DNA from: an uncultured Bacteroidales bacterium
GTDB taxonomy: Bacteria; Bacteroidota; Bacteroidia; Bacteroidales; P3
Reading direction: 5' to 3'
Assembly (NCBI GenBank): GCA_937915785.1
Contig: CALGGY010000073.1
Coordinates: 1-10,831 of the forward strand
Length of the DNA: 10,831 nt
The position numbers and the translations under genes are program-made. Positions 6,499-10,831 of the stretch are shown one piece after another. The notes below the pieces were generated by a model. It saw nothing but the letters and a program-made list of their open reading frames with translations, ran no database searches and had not been told where the DNA came from. The stretch's first letter is position 1; each line of letters opens with the position of its first letter.

Positions 6499-8379
6499 TC
6501 ATTTACCGCTATTTACGATAGCTTTCACTGTATTCACCACGGCATCCACATCGATATGGCACTCGTGCTGCAGCTCGCGCAACGAGCCGTGGGTAACAAA
6601 TTTGTCGGGAATGCCCAGCCTGCGCACCGGCATGTCGATACCGTTGTCGGCAAAGAACTCCAGCACTGCCGACCCGAAACCGCCGTTCAGTACGCCGTCT
6701 TCGATGGTAACCACCCGAGTGTAAGTCTTTGCCACCTCGTGCAACATGCCCTCGTCAATAGGTTTCAGAAAACGCATGTCGTACACTCCCACCTCAATGC
6801 CGAGTGTGCTGAGCAGTTGTGCGGCGGCCATGGCGGTGTTGCCGATATGTCCGATGGAGAGTATGGCCACATCTTTGCCATTGCGCAGACAGCGTCCCTT
6901 GCCTATGGGCAGCTCATGGAAAGGTTTTTTCCAGTCGGCGTTCACGGAGCGGCCTCGCGGATAGCGTATCACAAACGGTCCTTTGTCGGGCATCTGGGCG
7001 GTGTACATCAAGTTGCGCAGTTCGTTTTCGTCCATCGGTGCGGCTATGGTGAGGTTGGGCACCGGGCGGAAATAGGCATAGTCGAAAGCCCCGTGGTGCG
7101 TGGGTCCGTCCTCGCCTACCAGTCCGGCGCGGTCCAGACACATCACCACATTGAGCCGTTGCAACGCCACATCGTGGATAACTTGGTCGTAGGCACGTTG
7201 CATAAACGACGAATAGATATTGCAGAAAGGCGTCATGCCCTGTGCTGCGAGGCCAGCGGCAAAGGTAACGGCGTGCTGTTCGGCAATGCCCACATCGAAA
7301 CAGCGGTCGGTCATGGCCTCCATCATTATATTCAGCGAGCAACCAGTTGGCATGGCGGGAGTTATGCCCACAATGCGGTCGTTTTTCCGAGCCAGCTCCA
7401 GAATGGTGTGTCCGAAAATGTCCTGATAGCGCAGCGGCTGATTTTTTTCGGTAGATTTTTTGCGTTCGCCCGTTTCCAGGTCGTATTCGCCGGGGGCGTG
7501 ATAGGCCACGGGGTTGCGCACAGCCATCTCCATGCCCCTGCCCTTCTGGGTAACGATGTGCAGCAGCTTGGGACCTTTGATGGTGCTTAGCCGTTGCAAT
7601 ATTTTCACAAGGTCGGGCAGGTTGTGTCCGTCGATGGGTCCGAAATAACGGAACCCAAATGCCTCGAACATATTGCTCTGCTTGAAAAAGGTGGATTTGA
7701 GGTTGAGCAGTATGTTGCGGAAAAACCGTCGGATGGCGGTACCCGAAGCGTTCCATATCCTTGTCTTAACGCGGTTGTAAGCGCGCGACGAGGTCATTTT
7801 TGTAAGGTAATGGCTCAGCGCGCCCACGCTTTTGTCGATGGCAATGCCATTGTCGTTGAGTATCACCAGCACGTTGGCGCCCGCAACGCCCGCATGGTTC
7901 AAGGCTTCGAAAGCCATGCCGCCGGTCATGGAGCCGTCGCCGATAACGGCAATGTGGTTGCGGCTGTCGTTGCCCTGCAGGTGTGCCGCCACAGCCATGC
8001 CCAAGGCAGCGGATATGGAGGTGGACGAATGGCCTGTGCCAAAGCTGTCGTACGGGCTCTCCTCCATTTTTGGAAAACCGCTGATACCGCCGTACGACCG
8101 TATGCTCTCGAACTGACGTTTGCGACCGGTGAGTATCTTGTGCGGATAGGCCTGATGGCCCACGTCCCACACCAGTTTGTCGTCGGGAGTGTTGAACACG
8201 TAATGCAGTGCCACCGCCAGCTCTACCACTCCAAGCCCCGAAGCCAGATGTCCGGGGTGGGTGGAAAGCACACGCACTATGTACTGCCGCAGGTCGGTGC
8301 AAAGCTGTGTAAGCTCCGCCTGCGACAGATGTTTCAAATCTTCGGGGGTGTTTATTTTGTCTAAAACAGGATATTCCAA
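6499..8379 (-). CDS. dxs: 1-deoxy-D-xylulose-5-phosphate synthase
   Basis: This 626-residue thiamine-diphosphate enzyme condenses pyruvate with glyceraldehyde 3-phosphate, the first step of the non-mevalonate isoprenoid pathway (also feeding thiamine and pyridoxal synthesis). Motifs seen are GHLASGLGVVEL (43-54), WDVGHQAYPHKILTGR (71-86, with active-site His75), the ThDP/Mg motif GDGSMTGG (147-154) with NDNG (175-178), GIAEQHA (364-370, with Glu367 that activates the cofactor) and DRAGLVGEDGPTHHG (416-430). The C-terminal transketolase domain is complete to RELQHECHID. Length matches the family (about 620-640). The start MEYPVLDKINTPEDL aligns with the usual N-terminus. It lies 46 bases downstream of pepE and ends before a clear terminator, making it the last gene of the smpB-pepE-dxs unit. 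Confidence 0.97.
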   Translation of the reverse strand: MEYPVLDKINTPEDLKHLSQAELTQLCTDLRQYIVRVLSTHPGHLASGLGVVELAVALHYVFNTPDDKLVWDVGHQAYPHKILTGRKRQFESIRSYGGISGFPKMEESPYDSFGTGHSSTSISAALGMAVAAHLQGNDSRNHIAVIGDGSMTGGMAFEALNHAGVAGANVLVILNDNGIAIDKSVGALSHYLTKMTSSRAYNRVKTRIWNASGTAIRRFFRNILLNLKSTFFKQSNMFEAFGFRYFGPIDGHNLPDLVKILQRLSTIKGPKLLHIVTQKGRGMEMAVRNPVAYHAPGEYDLETGERKKSTEKNQPLRYQDIFGHTILELARKNDRIVGITPAMPTGCSLNIMMEAMTDRCFDVGIAEQHAVTFAAGLAAQGMTPFCNIYSSFMQRAYDQVIHDVALQRLNVVMCLDRAGLVGEDGPTHHGAFDYAYFRPVPNLTIAAPMDENELRNLMYTAQMPDKGPFVIRYPRGRSVNADWKKPFHELPIGKGRCLRNGKDVAILSIGHIGNTAMAAAQLLSTLGIEVGVYDMRFLKPIDEGMLHEVAKTYTRVVTIEDGVLNGGFGSAVLEFFADNGIDMPVRRLGIPDKFVTHGSLRELQHECHIDVDAVVNTVKAIVNSGK

Positions 8380-8425
8380 AACTGCAAAATGTGAGTTTAT
8401 GAGTTTTGCCGAAAGGCTGCCGCAC

Positions 8426-9169
8426 CTATTTCAGCAGGAAGTTGATGTCGTCGCCCAGTCCGTACTCCTTGGTATTGGCAAGGTTGGCTTTGAACACTTT
8501 CATTTTATTTGGGCGGCCAATGAGTTGCAGTTTGCCGTTTTCGAGCAACAGCGAAGTGGCTTCGCGTATGCCGGCCACGTACATGTCGGGGTGCAGCATG
8601 ATATACTCTTTCAGACGGTCGTCGCGGGTTTCGCCTCCGTGTTTGGGGTCGAAAAAGTCGGTGTAGTGCGGGTTTATCTGAAAGGGCACAAGGTTCATGC
8701 AGTCGAAGCTCTCGGGTTGCACAATGGGCATGTCGTTGGTGGTGCAGAGAGTGGATCCGGCCACGTTGCTGCCAGCGCTCCAGCCCATGTAAGGCATACC
8801 GTTTTTGGCGCGTTCGCTGATGGCTTTCATCAGTCCAAGGCGATGCAGCTCTTTCACCAGATGGAAGGTATTGCCACCGCCAACAGCCACACATTCAGCT
8901 TTGTACACAGCTTCGATGGGGTTCTTTTTGTGGTGTATGCTGGTGAGCTTGGCACCAAGTTCGGCAAACACTTTCTGCACTTTGGCTTCGTAGGCGTTGT
9001 ACGATGCTTTCAGCCCGCCCTCGGCAAGGCTTACGCCGGCAAAGGGTATGAAAAGCACCGACTTAACGCCGTGGCGCTGAAGAAATTCGCGAATCTGTTC
9101 CTTGGGCCATTCAAGGTAGGCCTCTCCACGGTTGGTGGAATTGCTTATAAGTAAAAGGTTTCTGTTCAT
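8426..9169 (-). CDS. pepE: Dipeptidase E (alpha-aspartyl dipeptidase, peptidase family S51)
   Basis: This 247-residue cytoplasmic serine peptidase is expected to hydrolyse dipeptides with N-terminal aspartate (Asp-Xaa). The nucleophile elbow GWSAGSN (129-135) gives Ser131. By spacing from the known E. coli enzyme, Asp146 in TTNDMPIV and His168 in QINPHYT complete the Ser-Asp-His triad. Other family marks are VLFIPFAGVS (38-47), VGGGNTFHL (96-104) and GETRDDRLKEY (179-189). It is slightly longer than the E. coli protein (229) because of extra residues in the middle and the C-terminus. The start MNRNLLLISNST is the normal N-terminus. It begins 21 bases after the smpB stop and precedes dxs, in a likely operon. 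No signal peptide. Confidence 0.95.
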   Translation of the reverse strand: MNRNLLLISNSTNRGEAYLEWPKEQIREFLQRHGVKSVLFIPFAGVSLAEGGLKASYNAYEAKVQKVFAELGAKLTSIHHKKNPIEAVYKAECVAVGGGNTFHLVKELHRLGLMKAISERAKNGMPYMGWSAGSNVAGSTLCTTNDMPIVQPESFDCMNLVPFQINPHYTDFFDPKHGGETRDDRLKEYIMLHPDMYVAGIREATSLLLENGKLQLIGRPNKMKVFKANLANTKEYGLGDDINFLLK

Positions 9170-9190
9170 ATTGCTATAAATGTTTTATTT

Positions 9191-9649
9191 TCAATATCTT
9201 CCGTTGTAACGTTCCATCTCGCGGCGGTTGTCCTTCTCTTTTATGCTCTCACGTTTGTCGTAGAATTTTTTACCTTTGGCAAGGGCTATGTTCAGCTTAG
9301 CCAATCCTTTTGGATTGACAAACAGCAAGGTAGGTATTATGGTAAAGCCCTTTTCCTTGACTTTGTTCTGGAGTTTGTGCAGCTCGCGTTTGGTGAGCAG
9401 CAGCTTGCGGTCGCGCTTGGCGGGATGGTTGAGGTACGACCCGAAGCGGTATTCGGAAATATGCATCTCATTAACAAACAGCTCGTTGCCACGGAAAGTG
9501 CAATAGGCGTCGGCCAAATTCACCTTGCCGTCGCGGATGGATTTTATCTCCGTTCCGGTGAGCACCAAACCTGCTGTGTACGTGTCTATTATGAAATATT
9601 CGTAGGTGGCGCGCTTGTTCCGTATCTCTATAATGTTCTTTTCTTGCAT
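9191..9649 (-). CDS. smpB: SsrA-binding protein SmpB
   Basis: This 152-residue protein binds tmRNA and delivers it to stalled ribosomes in trans-translation. Recognisable parts are the N-terminal oligonucleotide-binding barrel (NKRATYEYFIIDTYTAGLVL, TGTEIKSIRDGKVNLADAY), NELFVNEMHISEY, and the basic C-terminal tail KGKKFYDKRESIKEKDNRR (about 125-143), which enters the decoding centre. Length is typical (about 150-160). The start MQEKNIIEIRNKRA is preceded by a well-formed promoter 33 bases upstream. It heads the smpB-pepE-dxs unit. The ssrA (tmRNA) gene itself was not seen in this window. Confidence 0.97.
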   Translation of the reverse strand: MQEKNIIEIRNKRATYEYFIIDTYTAGLVLTGTEIKSIRDGKVNLADAYCTFRGNELFVNEMHISEYRFGSYLNHPAKRDRKLLLTKRELHKLQNKVKEKGFTIIPTLLFVNPKGLAKLNIALAKGKKFYDKRESIKEKDNRREMERYNGRY

Positions 9650-9682
9650 CTTACGTCGATTGTCTTCTGCTTAGAGAGCTTG

Positions 9683-9714
9683 CAAATATACATATTTTTT
9701 TCCAATTAAACAAA
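9683..9714 (-). promoter_or_regulatory. smpB: Promoter of the smpB-pepE-dxs unit
   Basis: On the minus strand TTTG (9711-9714) is followed after 20 bases by TATATTTG (9683-9690). This matches the Bacteroidota consensus TTTG-N19-21-TAnnTTTG. The -7 box ends 33 bases before the smpB start codon. It lies just past the stop of the UvrA-like gene. Confidence 0.75.
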
Positions 9715-9720
9715 ACCGCC

Positions 9721-10068
9721 CTATTCGGCAAGGTAAGGTCCTGTTACCGACGTTGCACTTTCGGCCATTGCTTGGGGCGTGCCCTCGAAGATTACTGTAC
9801 CGCCCTTGGCTCCGCCGCCGGGACCCATTTCTACAAGGTAGTCGCAGGCTTTCAGCATAGCTATGTTGTGCTCTATCAGGAACACCGTGTTGCCCTTTTC
9901 CACCATAGTGTCGAACAGTTGCAATATGCGTTGTATGTCGCCGGCGTGCAGTCCGTCGCTGGGTTCGTCAATGATGAAAATCTTGCCCTCCTCGCGCAGG
10001 CTCGACGCCAGTTTTATGCGTTGCAGCTCGCCTCCCGGCAGGGTGGACAGCGAGGTCTCTTCCGCCAC
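9721..10068 (-). CDS. uvrA: C-terminal fragment of a UvrA-like ABC ATPase
   Basis: About 115 codons match the last part of the second nucleotide-binding domain of UvrA, the damage-recognition subunit of nucleotide excision repair, or of a UvrA-like paralogue. Seen are the ABC signature LPGGELQR (10-17 of the fragment), Walker B with catalytic Glu in IFIIDEPSDGLH (30-41), the H-loop IEH (65-67), MGPGGGAKGG (81-90) and the usual C-terminal ending TGPYL. The signature has LPGGE instead of LSGGE and SDGLH instead of the common TTGLH, so this is more likely a UvrA paralogue than the main UvrA. Immediately upstream (10069-10071) there is a stop in frame, and no UvrA-like sequence continues in any minus frame; Walker A and zinc-finger parts are absent. 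GTG at 10066-10068 is not a real start. The gene is truncated at a probable junction. Confidence 0.85.
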   Translation of the reverse strand: MAEETSLSTLPGGELQRIKLASSLREEGKIFIIDEPSDGLHAGDIQRILQLFDTMVEKGNTVFLIEHNIAMLKACDYLVEMGPGGGAKGGTVIFEGTPQAMAESATSVTGPYLAE

Positions 10069-10198
10069 CTATCTTTTTGAGCAGCCGCACACGGTCCCGG
10101 TCGTGACGCTTGCAATGGCGCCAAGCGATTTTGCGGAGGTCTATGCCGTGTCAAAGCCCTTCGTGCCCGTTGTGGAGAGGGAATGCGTGCTGCAGTGA
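10061..10198 (+). CDS. C-terminal fragment of an unidentified protein
   Basis: The plus-strand frame reads SATYLFEQPHTV, continues through TLAMAPSDFAEVY and KPFVPVVEREC, and stops at TGA 10196-10198. Its hydrophobic pattern looks like real protein, and it ends 26 bases before the ExuT-like gene on the same strand, as an upstream operon gene would. The frame stays open leftwards only through the antisense of the UvrA-like gene, so its own N-terminal part is missing at the junction near 10045-10075. I do not recognise the family. Being next to a hexuronate transporter, it could be a sugar-acid enzyme or regulator, but that is a guess from position. Confidence 0.45.
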   Translation, partial: SATYLFEQPHTVPVVTLAMAPSDFAEVYAVSKPFVPVVERECVLQ

Positions 10199-10224
10199 AG
10201 ACTATAATCTAAACAGCATAAGAT

Positions 10225-10831
10225 ATGTCAACCCAGAAAAAACTTATGACCAACTGGCGATGGTGGATCTGCTCGCTGCTTTTTGTGGCGACCACGGTCA
10301 ACTACCTGGACCGCCAGGTGCTCTCTCTCACCTACGAGGAGTTTATCAAGCCGGAATTTCACTGGACTGATGCCAACTACGGCACCATCACCAGCTTCTT
10401 CTCCATCTTCTACGCCATCTGCTGCCTGTTTGCAGGCAAGTTTGTGGATTGGATGGGCACCAAGAAGGGCTATCTGATTGCCATCGGAGTGTGGAGCGCC
10501 GGCGCCTGCCTTCACGCCCTCACAGGCTGGACCACCGCCCACATCACAGGACTTGACAGCGTGGAAGCGATGCGCGCGGTAGAAGCCGGCAGCAAGGTGG
10601 CGCTGGCCGTATCCACCACATCGGTATATCTGTTCCTGCTTTGCAGGGGCATACTCGCCTTGGGAGAGGCCGGCAACTTCCCGGCAGCAATCAAGGTCAC
10701 GGCAGAGTACTTCCCAAAGAAGGACCGCGACTTTGCAACGTCCATCTTTAATGCAGGCGCTTCGGTGGGCGCGGCGGTGACGGTGGCGGTGGTGGCGTTG
10801 CGGGTGGCGGGCCGGGTAGTGGGCGCGGGGG
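10225..10831 (+). CDS. exuT: Hexuronate transporter of the MFS (ExuT-like), N-terminal part
   Basis: The ATG at 10225 starts a frame that runs off the right edge after about 202 codons. It begins MSTQKKLMTNWRWW, followed by the first membrane helix and NYLDRQVLS (about 26-34), a signature of the anion:cation symporter family that includes ExuT and imports galacturonate and glucuronate. The MFS motif A region reads GKFVDWMGTKKG (about 71-82). The helix-4/5 segment ALGEAGNFPAAIKVTAEYFPKKDR is also typical of Bacteroidota members. After FNAGASVGA (about 10749) the sequence turns into Ala/Val/Gly repeats that do not match the family, where AP-rich sequence and a tryptophan-containing loop would be expected. 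This may be poor sequence at the window's end. The substrate is inferred from family only. Confidence 0.82.
   Translation, partial: MSTQKKLMTNWRWWICSLLFVATTVNYLDRQVLSLTYEEFIKPEFHWTDANYGTITSFFSIFYAICCLFAGKFVDWMGTKKGYLIAIGVWSAGACLHALTGWTTAHITGLDSVEAMRAVEAGSKVALAVSTTSVYLFLLCRGILALGEAGNFPAAIKVTAEYFPKKDRDFATSIFNAGASVGAAVTVAVVALRVAGRVVGAG

Noticed and set aside
6556..8364. Two long plus-strand open frames opposite dxs (344 and 256 codons)
   Set aside because: They are shadows of dxs, which has all its cofactor and active-site motifs and normal length on the minus strand.
10069..10200. Continuation of the UvrA-like gene upstream through a small frameshift (RVRLLKKIGG in another minus frame)
   Set aside because: RLLKKIG loosely fits the residues before the ABC signature, but further upstream that frame has His/Arg-rich sequence and a TGA, unlike UvrA, while the plus strand reads as protein. 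A simple frameshift does not restore the gene.

Overview
The window looks like a piece of a Bacteroidales-type genome (phylum Bacteroidota). The evidence is: several intergenic regions carry the Bacteroidota sigma-factor -7 element TAnnTTTG (one with TTTG 20 bases upstream); starts lack Shine-Dalgarno sequences and have A/T-rich leaders; and the proteins have typical Bacteroidota character (coiled-coil OmpA lipoprotein, PcrA with a Tudor-like tail, a hexuronate transporter beginning MSTQKKLMTNWRWW). No tRNA, rRNA, CRISPR array, transposase or integrase was seen.

Layout from left to right. (1) 129-1085, minus: an OmpA-family peptidoglycan-binding lipoprotein. (2) 1086-1456: an A/T-rich divergent intergenic region with a promoter facing each way, a run of 20 A and a structured leader. 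(3) 1457-3130, plus: a small accessory cluster of unrecognised envelope genes. It holds a putative lipoprotein with a glycine/alanine-rich C-terminus broken by two compensating frameshifts, a 74-residue protein with two membrane segments, and a 156-residue secreted protein. It looks more A/T-rich than the neighbouring genes, judged by eye. It ends in a bidirectional terminator shared with the gene facing it. (4) 3205-9649, minus: a housekeeping block, read right to left as smpB, pepE, dxs, terminator, pcrA, xthA. smpB-pepE-dxs look like one transcription unit starting at a well-formed promoter just upstream of smpB. pcrA and xthA follow a terminator and pair a repair helicase with an AP endonuclease. 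(5) 9721-10068, minus: the last 115 codons of a UvrA-like ABC ATPase, cut off upstream. (6) 10061-10831, plus: the last 45 codons of an unidentified protein, then the first two thirds of the N-terminal half of a hexuronate (ExuT-like) MFS transporter that runs off the window.

Two things deserve most attention. First, at about 10045-10075 two genes on opposite strands are truncated at the same point, which suggests a chimeric join or a recent rearrangement. The last 70 bases of the window also collapse into G/C/T-only sequence where the transporter stops matching its family, so the right end may be poor sequence. Second, the accessory cluster at 1457-3130 has the size and make-up of an undescribed envelope or toxin/immunity-like module, but its lead gene is broken as written at two T homopolymers. 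Gene functions in the housekeeping block are secure; those in the accessory cluster are not known.
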